A stretch of DNA of 44,063 bases from Mycolicibacterium sp. GF69. GTDB taxonomy: Bacteria; Actinomycetota; Actinomycetes; Mycobacteriales; Mycobacteriaceae. The notes under the pieces are model-generated. The model did not search any database, had not been told where the DNA came from, and saw nothing but the letters and a program-made list of their open reading frames with translations. This document shows, piece after piece, positions 1-8,043 of the stretch (positions are counted from its first letter, which is position 1; each line of letters begins with the position of its first letter). The DNA lies in NCBI RefSeq assembly GCF_003284965.1, contig NZ_QMEW01000036.1, positions 1 to 44,063 on the forward strand, written 5' to 3'. The position numbers and the translations under genes are program-made.

Positions 1-650
1 AGATCGCGGCCGGCACCGCCGCCGAACGTTTCGTCGACCTGTCGACGGTGGGACGGCAGGCGGCGCAGCGAAACAGCGCGCTGCTCGCCGAGCGGGGAAT
101 CGCCGCGCTCGACAGCCCGGTCAGCGGCGGTGTGCACGGGGCCGAGGCCGGCACTCTGGCGATCATGGTGTCGGGCCCCCGCAACGACTACGAGGCCTGC
201 GAGCCCATCTTCGAGACCCTCGGCCGCGCGACGTTCGTCGGACAGGCCCCCGGCGTGGCCCAGACGATGAAGCTCGTCAACAACTTGATTGCCGCGTCGA
301 CGCTGGCGGTCACCGCCGAGGCGATGGTGGCCGGCGTCAAGGCGGGCCTCGACGCCAAGGTGATGATCGACGTCCTCAACCTGGGGTCGGGCGCGACACA
401 CGCAAGTCGCGACAAGTTCCCGCGTGCGGTTCTGCCGCGCACGTTCGACTACGGCTTCGCCACCGGGCTGATGGTCAAGGACGTCCGGCTCTATCTCGAG
501 GAGGCGAAAGCACTGGGCCTGCCGACCGAGCTGGCCGAGGCGGTGGCGCGGGTGTGGGAGTCGACGATGCGGATCGAGGGCGCCGATTCCGACTTCACCG
601 CGGTGGTGAAACCGCTCGAGGCCGCCGCAGGTGTCGTGGTCGAAGGCTGA
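1..650 (+). CDS. 3-hydroxyisobutyrate dehydrogenase-family NAD(P)-dependent oxidoreductase, 5' truncated
   Basis: The reading frame is open from the window edge (first full codon at 3) to the TGA at 648-650, so the N-terminal Rossmann half lies outside. The visible part has the hallmarks of beta-hydroxyacid dehydrogenases: DLSTV just inside the edge, the substrate loop DSPVSGGVHGAEAGTL, then the helix MKLVNNLI carrying the presumed catalytic lysine, and an all-alpha C-terminal domain. These enzymes oxidise 3-hydroxyisobutyrate, tartronate semialdehyde or related short hydroxyacids; the substrate cannot be told from this fragment. It ends 30 nt before the next gene, which has its own promoter-like box. 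A second family member lies at 29412-30260. The family call is firm; the substrate is unknown. Confidence 0.85.
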   Translation, partial: IAAGTAAERFVDLSTVGRQAAQRNSALLAERGIAALDSPVSGGVHGAEAGTLAIMVSGPRNDYEACEPIFETLGRATFVGQAPGVAQTMKLVNNLIAASTLAVTAEAMVAGVKAGLDAKVMIDVLNLGSGATHASRDKFPRAVLPRTFDYGFATGLMVKDVRLYLEEAKALGLPTELAEAVARVWESTMRIEGADSDFTAVVKPLEAAAGVVVEG

Positions 651-667
651 ACCGAGCGCGCCGACGG

Positions 668-673
668 TAGAGT
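668..673 (+). promoter_or_regulatory. -10 box (TAGAGT), leaderless-type promoter
   Basis: TAGAGT fits the mycobacterial -10 pattern TANNNT and lies 7 nt before the GTG at 681, so transcription would begin at the start codon. Inferred from spacing only. Confidence 0.45.
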
Positions 674-680
674 TCTGCTG

Positions 681-1229
681 GTGAACACGCCGAAGTCGCG
701 CGCACGCCGGGTGCGTGGAGGGCTGGTCGGCGCGTGTTCTGCCGTCTTGACCGCGACCGCGCACACGTTCGCCGGCGGTGAACTTCCCCGGGGATCGGCG
801 CTGATCGTCGCCTTGCTGGTCTGCGCCATCGCGGGCGCCGCGGTGGCGCGGCCCCCGCTCGACGGTCGCCACGCGCGTTTCGTGGCAGCGACCGGCGCGC
901 TGAGCCTCGCGCAGATCGTCGGGCACCTGACGTTCGCTGTCGCGGGAGGGCATGTCCACTCGGCCGACGCCCTCGGACTCACGCCGGCGATGCTGGCCGT
1001 CCACTTCGGCGCCGCGGTCGTTCTGGGCGCCGCCATCGCGGCAGCCGAATACCTGTACGTCGTCTGCGCATCGGTGTTGCGGTGGCTGCGCATCTTCGCG
1101 ACGCTCAGGCTACGGCCGCGGGTGAGCCGCTTGCGCCGCATCGCCAAAACCGTTGTCGCCGAGTCGGTTCTGTTCAGTTACGGCCTCGGTATGCGTGCTC
1201 CTCCGGTGAGCTTCGCCACGACGGCATAG
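681..1229 (+). CDS. small multi-pass membrane protein of unknown function
   Basis: This 182-residue protein starts at GTG 681 and has about four hydrophobic segments (roughly residues 15-32, 42-58, 70-92 and 108-130), with the tail rich in Arg. Histidines sit near membrane segments (AHTF, GHLTF, GGHVHS), which would fit metal or heme handling, but that is inference. I do not recognise a named family. It lies first in a same-strand set with a PepSY membrane protein, a PCu(A)C lipoprotein and a DyP peroxidase. The 114-nt gap to the next gene holds a short hairpin (CGAGC-GT-GCTCG) but no clear terminator, so co-transcription is possible. Confidence 0.7.
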   Translation: MNTPKSRARRVRGGLVGACSAVLTATAHTFAGGELPRGSALIVALLVCAIAGAAVARPPLDGRHARFVAATGALSLAQIVGHLTFAVAGGHVHSADALGLTPAMLAVHFGAAVVLGAAIAAAEYLYVVCASVLRWLRIFATLRLRPRVSRLRRIAKTVVAESVLFSYGLGMRAPPVSFATTA

Positions 1230-1343
1230 GCCGTCGCCGCATCGAATCCGCCGCGGTTGCGGCGCGTCTGACGTACCCCGTCACCTCACTTTTCGGCTTG
1301 CCGAGCGTGCTCGGCGGGCCGCCGGCCCGAAGGTTCGCCATTC

Positions 1344-2765
1344 ATGACAACGACCCCTACTCGCAGCGCGCCGGAGCGTCGGCGGCTCCGCGGCCTGCGC
1401 CCACTGCTGCTTCGCTTGCATTTCTACGCCGGTGTGTTCGTCGGTCCGTTCATCCTGATCGCCGCCGTCACCGGCCTGCTGTACGCGCTCATCCCGCAGA
1501 TCGACGACGCGGTCTACCGCCATGAGCTCACCGTCGACCACGTCGGCGAGCAACGGCTCCCGATGGCCGAACAGCTCCGTGCCGCGCTTGCCGCACGGCC
1601 CGGCGGGACGGTGGAGCGCATCCGCCCACCCGCAGCGCCCGACGAGACGACACGCGTCACCCTCAACGTCGACGACGTACCGCCCGACTACGCGCGCACG
1701 GTCTTCGTCGACCCGTACACCGGGCAGGTCCGCGGCGCGCTGACCACCTACGGCCAGTGGTTGCCGCTGCGCGCATGGTTCGACGAACTGCACCGCAACC
1801 TGCATCTGGACGCGGTCGGCCGCAACTACAGCGAGCTCGCCGCGAGCTGGTTGTGGATCATCGCGCTGGCCGGGTTGGCGCTGTGGTACTTCCACCGGCG
1901 CGACACCAAGAAGCTGCGTCGTCTTGCGCTGCCCGACCGGGACAAGACCGACCGTCGCCGCACCCTGTCATGGCATGGCGCAGTGGGTGTTTGGATCATC
2001 GTCGCGCTGCTCGGGCTGTCCGTCACCGGGATCACCTGGTCCCGGTTTGGCGGCGAGACGGTCAATTTGCTCCAGGAAAGGCTGAACACCACTGCGCCGT
2101 CGGTGGACACCACGCTGAGCCAGTCGTCGCAGGCCGGCACCGCGGGCGGGCATCAGCACGGCGGCCCGGCCGCCACGGGCGGTGCGGCCTCGCTGCACGG
2201 CGTCGACACGGCGCTGGATGCCGCGCTGGCCGCGGGACTGTCCGGGCCGATGTGGATGTATCCGCCGGGCGGCCACGGCCAAGGCTGGCAGGTCGAGGAG
2301 TACAAGCGGGACTGGCCGACCCGGTACGACGCCGTTGCCGTCGATCCCGACTCCGGTGCGGTCACTGATCGGGTGGATCACGCCGACTGGCCGTTCCTGG
2401 CCAAACTCACCAGGTGGGCGATCGACGCCCACATGGGCGTGCTGTTCGGCATCGCGAACCAGATCCTGTTGGCGCTCGGCGCGATCGGTCTGATCACGAT
2501 CGTGATCCGCGGCTATCGCATGTGGTGGCAACGCAGACCGACCAGGGGATCGGCATGGGCCTTCGGCCGCCCGCCGCTGCGGGGCACGCTTCGCGGTCTG
2601 CATCCGGTCACGCTCGTCTTGCTCGCCGTCGGCGCGGTCGCGATCGGCTGGGCTCTGCCGTTGTTCGGGCTCAGCCTCGCCGCATTCGTGGTCGTCGACC
2701 TGATCATCGGCGCACGCAAGCGGCGCAGTGATGCCAACCCACAGAAAGCTGAAATCAATGTCTGA
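1344..2765 (+). CDS. PepSY-associated transmembrane (PepSY_TM) domain protein
   Basis: The 473-residue protein has the PepSY_TM layout: a first membrane segment at about residues 25-50 (LRLHFYAGVFVGPFILIAA), an extracytoplasmic domain containing a PepSY-like stretch, the segment LWIIALAGLALWYF, a third segment near residue 215, a second external domain and C-terminal membrane segments. HxxxG/HAH-type histidines (LHFYAG, ELHRNLHLD, IDAHMGVLF) match those seen in PepSY_TM and ferric-reductase-like proteins. An external loop holds GGHQHGGP, a plausible metal ligand patch. Its last codons overlap the next gene by 8 nt, so it is translationally coupled to the copper chaperone. It probably handles copper, iron or heme redox at the membrane; the exact substrate is unknown. 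Confidence 0.85.
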   Translation: MTTTPTRSAPERRRLRGLRPLLLRLHFYAGVFVGPFILIAAVTGLLYALIPQIDDAVYRHELTVDHVGEQRLPMAEQLRAALAARPGGTVERIRPPAAPDETTRVTLNVDDVPPDYARTVFVDPYTGQVRGALTTYGQWLPLRAWFDELHRNLHLDAVGRNYSELAASWLWIIALAGLALWYFHRRDTKKLRRLALPDRDKTDRRRTLSWHGAVGVWIIVALLGLSVTGITWSRFGGETVNLLQERLNTTAPSVDTTLSQSSQAGTAGGHQHGGPAATGGAASLHGVDTALDAALAAGLSGPMWMYPPGGHGQGWQVEEYKRDWPTRYDAVAVDPDSGAVTDRVDHADWPFLAKLTRWAIDAHMGVLFGIANQILLALGAIGLITIVIRGYRMWWQRRPTRGSAWAFGRPPLRGTLRGLHPVTLVLLAVGAVAIGWALPLFGLSLAAFVVVDLIIGARKRRSDANPQKAEINV

Positions 2766-3306
2766 CAACCGAATTCGAAAGATGTCGTGCCTCGTCGCGC
2801 TGACCGCGGCGATGGTCGCCGCAGGCTGCACCTCCCAGGTGCAACACGACCATCAGGCGATGGCGTCGACGGTCACCGTCACCGACCAGTGGGCCAGTTC
2901 GGCCGAGACCGGTATGGCCGCGGTGTTCGGCACGTTGACCAACACCGGACACCACGAGGCCCGGCTTGTCTCGGGCAGTTCCGATGTGGCCGGACGGGTG
3001 GAGGTGCACGAGGTCGCGACGACCGGCACCGCCAACGGCACCGGCTCCAAAACTATGCGCCCCAAGGACGGTGGCATCGCGATCCCGGCGGACGGCTCAC
3101 ACACCCTGGCGCCGGGCAGTGACCACCTGATGTTGATGGACCTGAAACAGCCGCTGCCGCCCGGTGCGGAGGTCACGCTCACCGTTACGTTCGAGGACGG
3201 GTCGACGCTGCCGGTTACCGCGCAGGTTCGTGACTTCGCCGGTGCCGACGAGGATTACCAGCCAGCTGCGGGCGGTTCGGCCCCGCCGCACCACGGTCAT
3301 GGGTGA
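2758..3306 (+). CDS. PCu(A)C-type copper chaperone lipoprotein
   Basis: The start ATG 2758 is preceded by AGAAAG and gives a clean lipoprotein signal with lipobox VAAGC (Cys24); an upstream GTG/ATG would only add ten residues ahead of it. The mature 158 residues are a cupredoxin-like PCu(A)C domain: VEVHEV followed by MRPKDGGIAIP and HLMLMDLKQPL supplies the His/Met copper(I) ligands of this family. A Met/His-rich tail (PPHHGHG) may add a second site. In other bacteria such chaperones deliver copper to cuproenzymes such as cytochrome oxidase. It overlaps the PepSY gene upstream and the DyP gene downstream by 8 nt each, so all three are made together. Confidence 0.9.
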   Translation: MSDNRIRKMSCLVALTAAMVAAGCTSQVQHDHQAMASTVTVTDQWASSAETGMAAVFGTLTNTGHHEARLVSGSSDVAGRVEVHEVATTGTANGTGSKTMRPKDGGIAIPADGSHTLAPGSDHLMLMDLKQPLPPGAEVTLTVTFEDGSTLPVTAQVRDFAGADEDYQPAAGGSAPPHHGHG

Positions 3307-4507
3307 TCCGGCGGTGGGCGGCCAGTTCAACCGCCGACGACTGCTGGCGGGAGGCGCCGCCGCGGTGGCGGCGGGCGCAACCCTGACCCAGAGCGGCATC
3401 GCCCAGTCCGCGGTGACCACAGCACCTTTCGACCGCGCGGTCGAGCCGTTTCACGGTGAGCATCAGGCGGGTGTGGCGACGCGGCCGCAGACGCACGCAG
3501 TGTTCGTCGCGCTCGACTTGGAGCCGCAACCACGACGCAGCCCGCGCCAGTTGCTGGCCGCGGTGCTCAAATTGTGGACGTCGGACGCCGAGCGGTTGAC
3601 ACAAGGCACGCCCGCGCTCGCCGACACCGAACCCGAACTGGCGCAACGGCCGGCCCGGCTCACCGTCACCGTGGGTGTGGGGCCGGACATCTTCGACCGG
3701 GTCGGGCTCGCGCACCGGCGGCCACGTGCGGTCGCCGAGCTGCCCGCGTTCGCCACTGACCGACTCGATCCGCAGTGGTGTGGTGGTGACCTGCTGTTGC
3801 AGATCTGCGCCGACGACCCGATCACCGTCGCGCACACCAGTCGGGTGCTGCTGAAGAATGTCCGCACGATGACCCGGTTGCGCTGGCGGCAGAACGGATT
3901 CCGCAACGCGGTCGGGTCCGGTCCGGGCGGCAGCATGCGCAACTTGATGGGACAGATCGACGGGACGGCCAATGTCGCGGACGGCCCGGGCTTCGATCGG
4001 CACGTCTGGGACCACGGTGACGACCAGCCGTGGTTCGCCGGAGGCACGACCCTGGTGCTGCGCCGGATCCGCGCGGAGATGGACACCTGGGACGAACTCG
4101 ACCGGAGCAGCAAGGAACTCACCGTCGGCCGTCGGCTCGACTCCGGCGCGCCGCTCACCGGGCACCGGGAAACCGACCAACCTGATTTCGCCGCAACCGA
4201 GCACGGCATACCGGTGATCCCGCCCAACTCACACATCGCGCTGGCGCGGCCGCACAGCGACGATGAACGGTTCCTGCGCCGCCCCTACAACTACGACATC
4301 ACGCCGGCTGCGGGGCAGACCACCGACAGCGGTCTGATCTTCGCTGCGTACCAACGCGATCCGGCCGTACAGTTCACCCCGGTGCAGCAGCGACTGGCGG
4401 CGGGGGACGCGTTCAACGAGTGGATCACCACGATCGGGTCGGCGACGTTCGCGATTCTGCCCGGCGTCGAACCCGACGGATACCTCGGCCAGACACTGCT
4501 GTCATAG
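3299..4507 (+). CDS. Tat-exported Dyp-type (dye-decolorizing) heme peroxidase
   Basis: ATG 3299 gives 402 residues beginning with a twin-arginine signal (FNRRRLLAGGAAAVAAGA), so the enzyme should be folded with heme and exported by Tat. The diagnostic DyP motif GxxDGT is present as GQIDGT, with the distal catalytic Asp at about residue 221, and the proximal heme ligand is probably His312 in NSHIALARP, followed by an RRPYNYD segment. Longer frames upstream lie in the chaperone gene. It overlaps the PCu(A)C gene by 8 nt. Streptomyces DtpA likewise occurs with secreted copper chaperones, so a link between copper trafficking and peroxidase is plausible. EfeB-type iron uptake is less likely because no EfeU or EfeO is nearby. 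Its stop overlaps the convergent lyase gene. Confidence 0.92.
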   Translation: MGDPAVGGQFNRRRLLAGGAAAVAAGATLTQSGIAQSAVTTAPFDRAVEPFHGEHQAGVATRPQTHAVFVALDLEPQPRRSPRQLLAAVLKLWTSDAERLTQGTPALADTEPELAQRPARLTVTVGVGPDIFDRVGLAHRRPRAVAELPAFATDRLDPQWCGGDLLLQICADDPITVAHTSRVLLKNVRTMTRLRWRQNGFRNAVGSGPGGSMRNLMGQIDGTANVADGPGFDRHVWDHGDDQPWFAGGTTLVLRRIRAEMDTWDELDRSSKELTVGRRLDSGAPLTGHRETDQPDFAATEHGIPVIPPNSHIALARPHSDDERFLRRPYNYDITPAAGQTTDSGLIFAAYQRDPAVQFTPVQQRLAAGDAFNEWITTIGSATFAILPGVEPDGYLGQTLLS

Positions 4508-5422
4508 CGGCGATGCGCTCGTCCGGCACCGCGCCGCCCTGGCCAGGGTCTCCTCGGCCATCTTCACGTGGGCGGCATCGACGAGCACACCGTTGACGCC
4601 GACAGCGCCGCGTCCGTTGGCTTCGGCTTCGCGATACGCCGCCACATTGCGCTCCGCCAAGGCGATCTCGTCGGGTGTCGGGGCGTAGACCGCGTTGGCG
4701 ATCGGCACCTGGTCGGGGTGGATCGCCCACTTACCGGTGTAACCCATCAGGGCCGACCGGCGCGCATCGCGTTCGTAGCCGTCGGTGTTCTTGTAATCCG
4801 GGTACGGCGAGTCGATCGCGTCGATACCCGCGATACGGGCCGCGACGATCACCTTGTTGCGCGCGTACTGCCAGAAATCGCCCACGTAGTCGCCGAGCGG
4901 GTCGAAGTTGGTGTCCACGCGCGCGCCCTGGGACAGCGAGAAATCGCCGACACCGAAGATCAAGGCATCGAGGCGCGGGCTGGCGGTCGCAATCGCCACG
5001 GCGTTGGCCAGCCCCTCGACCTCCTCGATGAGGACTTCCAGCCGAATCCTGCGCTGCAGCCCGAGCTTTGCCTCCAGCTGGGTCAGCAGGACGTCGACCC
5101 ACCACACGTCGCGCGCCGTGCGTGCCTTCGGGATCACGACGGTGTCGAGGTTGCGACCCGCGTTGGTGACAACCTCGATCAGATCGTCGTGGCACCACGG
5201 TGTGTCGAGGCCGTTGATGCGGATGGCGCGGGCGGTGCGACCCCAGTCCAATTCGTTGAGCGCGACGATCGCCTTCGCCCGCGACTCGACCTTGAACGCG
5301 GGAGGAACCGCGTCCTCGAGATCGAGGAACACCAGGTCGGCACCGCAACCGGCGGCCTTGCTGAACATGTTGTCGTTGCTCGCCGGCAGAGCAAGCTCGG
5401 AGCGACGAAGCAGATCGGTCAT
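4502..5422 (-). CDS. HpcH/HpaI aldolase / CitE-like acyl-CoA lyase
   Basis: The 306-residue protein starts at ATG 5422, behind an AAGGA ribosome site in the 16-nt gap after the CoA-transferase gene. It shows the CitE/malyl-CoA lyase pattern: VFLDLEDAVPP (metal-binding Asp/Glu region), AIRINGLDTPW with the CoA-contacting Arg, VIPKA, EVLIEEVEGL with a second metal ligand, GVGDFS, and the C-terminal YTGKWAIHPDQV. Such enzymes cleave or form 3-hydroxyacyl-CoA thioesters (malyl-, citramalyl-, 3-hydroxy-3-methylglutaryl-CoA) with Mg2+. As the last gene of a monooxygenase/CoA-transferase/lyase operon, it would act on a CoA ester made by its neighbour. The actual substrate cannot be read from sequence. 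It converges on the DyP gene with a 6-nt overlap. Confidence 0.88.
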   Translation of the reverse strand: MTDLLRRSELALPASNDNMFSKAAGCGADLVFLDLEDAVPPAFKVESRAKAIVALNELDWGRTARAIRINGLDTPWCHDDLIEVVTNAGRNLDTVVIPKARTARDVWWVDVLLTQLEAKLGLQRRIRLEVLIEEVEGLANAVAIATASPRLDALIFGVGDFSLSQGARVDTNFDPLGDYVGDFWQYARNKVIVAARIAGIDAIDSPYPDYKNTDGYERDARRSALMGYTGKWAIHPDQVPIANAVYAPTPDEIALAERNVAAYREAEANGRGAVGVNGVLVDAAHVKMAEETLARAARCRTSASPL

Positions 5423-5438
5423 GGTCGAATCCTTTGTG

Positions 5439-6623
5439 TCACAGCACGCCGCCGGCGTGCAGATCGTCGATTTCGGTCGCGGACATGCCGAGGAGTTCGC
5501 CGTACACCTCGGTGTTGTGTTCACCGAGGCGCGGCCCGAGATGGCCGACTTGTCCTCTGGCGTCGGAGAAGCGGGGAACCGGAGCCTGCACGGTGACGGC
5601 GCCCAGTTCGGGATCGTCGACCGAGATGAACACTTCGCGATGCTTGAGCTGTTCGTCGCAAACCAGATCGGTGATGTCGTAGACGGGGGCAGCGGCCACC
5701 TCCTCGGCCTCGAACACCGCCATCGCCTCCGCGAGGGTCTTGTCCGCCACCCAATCCGCCACCACCGCGTCGACTTCGCGGGCCCGCGCAAGCCGGCGCT
5801 GCGGATCGGCGAAATCGACGTCGGTGGCAAGGTCGTCGCGGCCGATGGCACGAAAGACCCGCAACGCCAGCGTCGGCGAGCTGCCCGACATCGCCAGCCA
5901 CCGGCCATCTGCGGTGCGGTAGGTGTTGCGCGGAGCCGAGATGTCCCAACGGTTTCCGGCTCGCTCGGGGACCAGACCAAGCTGGTCGTAGCCGAGCAAT
6001 GTCTGCTCGAGCAGTCGGGCCAGCGGGTCGATGAGGTTGATGTCGATCAACTGCCCCGGCGCTCCGTGTACGTCCCGGTGGTACAGCGCCATCATCACCG
6101 CGTATGCCGCGTTCAGCGACGCGACGCCGTCGGCGAGCATGAACGGCGGAAGGGTGGGCGGGCCGCCGGCTTCACCGGTGATGTGGGCGAATCCGCTCAT
6201 CGCCTCGCCGAGCGTGCCGAAACCGGGGCGTTCGCTTTTCGGCCCCTTGAGGCCGTAACCGGTGATGTGCAGCATGACGATCCGGTCGTTCACCGCACGT
6301 AAGCTCTCGTAGTCCAGGCCCCACTTCTGCAGCGTCTGCGGGCGGGTGTTGACGACGACGACGTCGGCGTGCTCGGCGAGACGGCGGGCGATCGCCTGAC
6401 CGTCGCCGCAGCGCAGATCGAGCGTGATCGATTTCTTGTTGCGCGACAGCGACTTCCACATGAGCCCGACGCCGTCTCGCTGGTTGCCCCAGGTGCGGAT
6501 CGGGTCGCCGGACCTCGGGTCCTCCACCTTGACGACCTCCGCGCCGAACTCACCCAGGTAAGTCGCCGCCAGCGGTGCGGCCGCGAGCGTCGCGAACTCG
6601 AGCACCCGCAAGCCCTCGAGCAT
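5439..6623 (-). CDS. CaiB/BaiF (family III) CoA-transferase
   Basis: About 394 residues with the full family III pattern: LEGLRVLEFATLAAAPLAATYLGEFGAEVVKVEDP at the N terminus, the SRNKKSITLDL segment, NTRPQTLQKWGL, and the expected catalytic Asp in GQLIDINLIDPL. These enzymes move CoA between carboxylic acids, often from succinyl-CoA or formyl-CoA. The start is set as ATG 6623, which shares TGATG with the stop of the monooxygenase gene; a GTG 3 nt upstream is possible. Between a flavin monooxygenase and a CitE-like lyase it probably activates the oxidised carboxylate to its CoA ester. The family is firm, the substrate is unknown. Confidence 0.9.
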   Translation of the reverse strand: MLEGLRVLEFATLAAAPLAATYLGEFGAEVVKVEDPRSGDPIRTWGNQRDGVGLMWKSLSRNKKSITLDLRCGDGQAIARRLAEHADVVVVNTRPQTLQKWGLDYESLRAVNDRIVMLHITGYGLKGPKSERPGFGTLGEAMSGFAHITGEAGGPPTLPPFMLADGVASLNAAYAVMMALYHRDVHGAPGQLIDINLIDPLARLLEQTLLGYDQLGLVPERAGNRWDISAPRNTYRTADGRWLAMSGSSPTLALRVFRAIGRDDLATDVDFADPQRRLARAREVDAVVADWVADKTLAEAMAVFEAEEVAAAPVYDITDLVCDEQLKHREVFISVDDPELGAVTVQAPVPRFSDARGQVGHLGPRLGEHNTEVYGELLGMSATEIDDLHAGGVL

Positions 6624-7975
6624 CACGCCGGGACCCGGACCGCTGGCCGCTGCAGCCCGAGATGACCGCGCAGCGTCGATGCTTCGTAGCGCGTGCGGAA
6701 CAGCCCGCGGCGCTGCAACTCGGGTACCACCATGCGGACGACGTCTTCGAATGCACCCGGCAGATGCGTTGCAGCCAAGACGAATCCGTCACACGCACCG
6801 CCGGTGAACCACTCGGCCATCTGGTCGGCGACCTGCTCACCAGTGCCCACGAAGCGCGGGCCCTGCAGCAGCGTGGCGCGGTGGCCCGCCAGGTCGCGCA
6901 CGGTCACCGTGTCGCCGCCGATGTGGTTTCGCAGGTTCTGCACCAGCCCGCGGATCCCGGAGACCGAGGCGATCAGTTCATCGGTGACCGGGTCGTCGAG
7001 GTCGTGCTTCGCGAAGTCGTAGTTCATCAACTCCGAGAGCAGGGTCAACGACGCCATCGGGTGGACGAGGTCGTTGAGCAGCATCGCCTCGCGCTCTTTG
7101 GCGTGCGACTCCGATTCACCGACCACGGCATAAGCCATCGGGCAGATCCGCACACCGGCGGGGTCGCGTCCCGCGTCGGCTATCCGCGCCTTCTGATCGG
7201 CGTAGTGACTGCGGGCCACCTCCAGGCCGGGATCGCCGGTAAAAATCAATTCGGCCCAGCGCGAGGCGAATTCGCGTCCACGGCCGGACGAGCCGGCCTG
7301 GATGATGACGGGACGCCCCTGCGGGGTCCTGGGCACCGTCAGCGGTCCGCGCGCCGAGAAGTACTGTCCGACGTGTCCGAGCTCGTGCACCTTCGCCGGG
7401 TCGGCGTACTGACCGGACGCCCGCTGGTGCAGCACCGCGTCGTCTTCCCAGGTGTCCCACAACCCGGTCACCACATCGAGGAACTCATCGGCGCGGTCGT
7501 AGCGCTCGTCGTGGCCGAGGTGACTGTCGACGCCGAAATTCTGTGCCTCGCTGTCGTTGACCGAGGTCACCACGTTCCATGCGGCACGGCCGCCGGACAG
7601 GTGATCGAGCGTGGCGAACGTCCGCGCGACATGAAACGGGGCGTAGTACGTGGTCGAGTACGTCGCGCCCAGGCCGATATGGGATGTGGTGTGCGCAAGC
7701 ACGCCGAGCACGACACCGAGGTCGAGCTTGACCGGCCGAGCGCCGTACCGCGCTGCCTCGGCCACCGAGCCGCCGTAGATACCGGGCATCGCGAGCCGGT
7801 CGTCGAAGAACATCAGATCGAAGCAGCCCTCTTCGAGCTGGCGGCCGATCTTGGCGTAGTAGGACGCGTCGAGGTAACCGTGCTCGGTGGCGGGATGGCG
7901 CCACGATCCGGCATACACCGAGGTGCTGCCCGCTTGCATGAAGGCGACGAGCGCCATGTGGTCGGTTCGGGTCAC
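6623..7975 (-). CDS. NtaA/SnaA/DszA-family FMNH2-dependent monooxygenase (luciferase-like)
   Basis: This 450-residue protein is a bacterial-luciferase-fold monooxygenase of the nitrilotriacetate monooxygenase A / SnaA / DszA group. Landmarks are the N-terminal GSWRHP segment, ARQLE-like YYAKIGRQLEEGCFDLMFFDD, LDHLSGGRAAWNVVTS, the AQNFG segment with ERYDRADEF, and QAGSSGRGREFASRWAELIF, which are characteristic of the subfamily. Members use FMNH2 from a separate reductase and O2 to attack aminocarboxylates, sulfones or thiols; no reductase gene is present here. The start is GTG 7975, favoured because a TAACTT box lies 6 nt upstream; ATG 7957 is the alternative. It is first in the operon and diverges from the GntR gene across a palindromic operator. 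Confidence 0.9.
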   Translation of the reverse strand: MTRTDHMALVAFMQAGSTSVYAGSWRHPATEHGYLDASYYAKIGRQLEEGCFDLMFFDDRLAMPGIYGGSVAEAARYGARPVKLDLGVVLGVLAHTTSHIGLGATYSTTYYAPFHVARTFATLDHLSGGRAAWNVVTSVNDSEAQNFGVDSHLGHDERYDRADEFLDVVTGLWDTWEDDAVLHQRASGQYADPAKVHELGHVGQYFSARGPLTVPRTPQGRPVIIQAGSSGRGREFASRWAELIFTGDPGLEVARSHYADQKARIADAGRDPAGVRICPMAYAVVGESESHAKEREAMLLNDLVHPMASLTLLSELMNYDFAKHDLDDPVTDELIASVSGIRGLVQNLRNHIGGDTVTVRDLAGHRATLLQGPRFVGTGEQVADQMAEWFTGGACDGFVLAATHLPGAFEDVVRMVVPELQRRGLFRTRYEASTLRGHLGLQRPAVRVPA

Positions 7976-7981
7976 GCCGGA

Positions 7982-7987
7982 AAGTTA
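7982..7987 (-). promoter_or_regulatory. -10 box (TAACTT) of the monooxygenase operon, leaderless type
   Basis: On the minus strand TAACTT ends 6 nt before GTG 7975. The -35 region for this promoter would fall inside the inverted repeat at 7989-8013, so a bound regulator should block it. Confidence 0.5.
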
Positions 7988-7988
7988 A

Positions 7989-8013
7989 CATTTGATATAT
8001 CAGATTTCAAATG
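7989..8013. promoter_or_regulatory. inverted-repeat operator, probable GntR-regulator site
   Basis: A perfect 7-bp inverted repeat, CATTTGA-N11-TCAAATG, encloses the perfect 10-bp palindrome TGATATATCA at 7993-8002. It sits midway between the divergent monooxygenase operon and the GntR gene, is much more AT-rich than its surroundings, and covers the -35 zones expected from both -10 boxes. GntR/FCD regulators usually bind short palindromes in such positions. Binding by the adjacent regulator is inferred. Confidence 0.65.
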
Positions 8014-8031
8014 TGGGGTGTTGCGCGCTGC

Positions 8032-8037
8032 TAAAGT
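8032..8037 (+). promoter_or_regulatory. -10 box (TAAAGT) of the GntR gene, leaderless type
   Basis: TAAAGT lies exactly 6 nt before ATG 8044 and there is no ribosome site in between, pointing to a leaderless transcript. Confidence 0.5.
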
Positions 8038-8043
8038 CGGCAG

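Noticed and set aside
4568..5596. Long plus-strand frames opposite the lyase, CoA-transferase and monooxygenase genes (also 6575-8047)
   Set aside because: These are antisense shadows typical of high-GC DNA, with His/Arg-rich nonsense translation and no motif.
5423..5980. Upstream extension of the CitE-like gene
   Set aside because: It lies within the CoA-transferase gene in another frame; ATG 5422 has a good ribosome site and begins the conserved domain.
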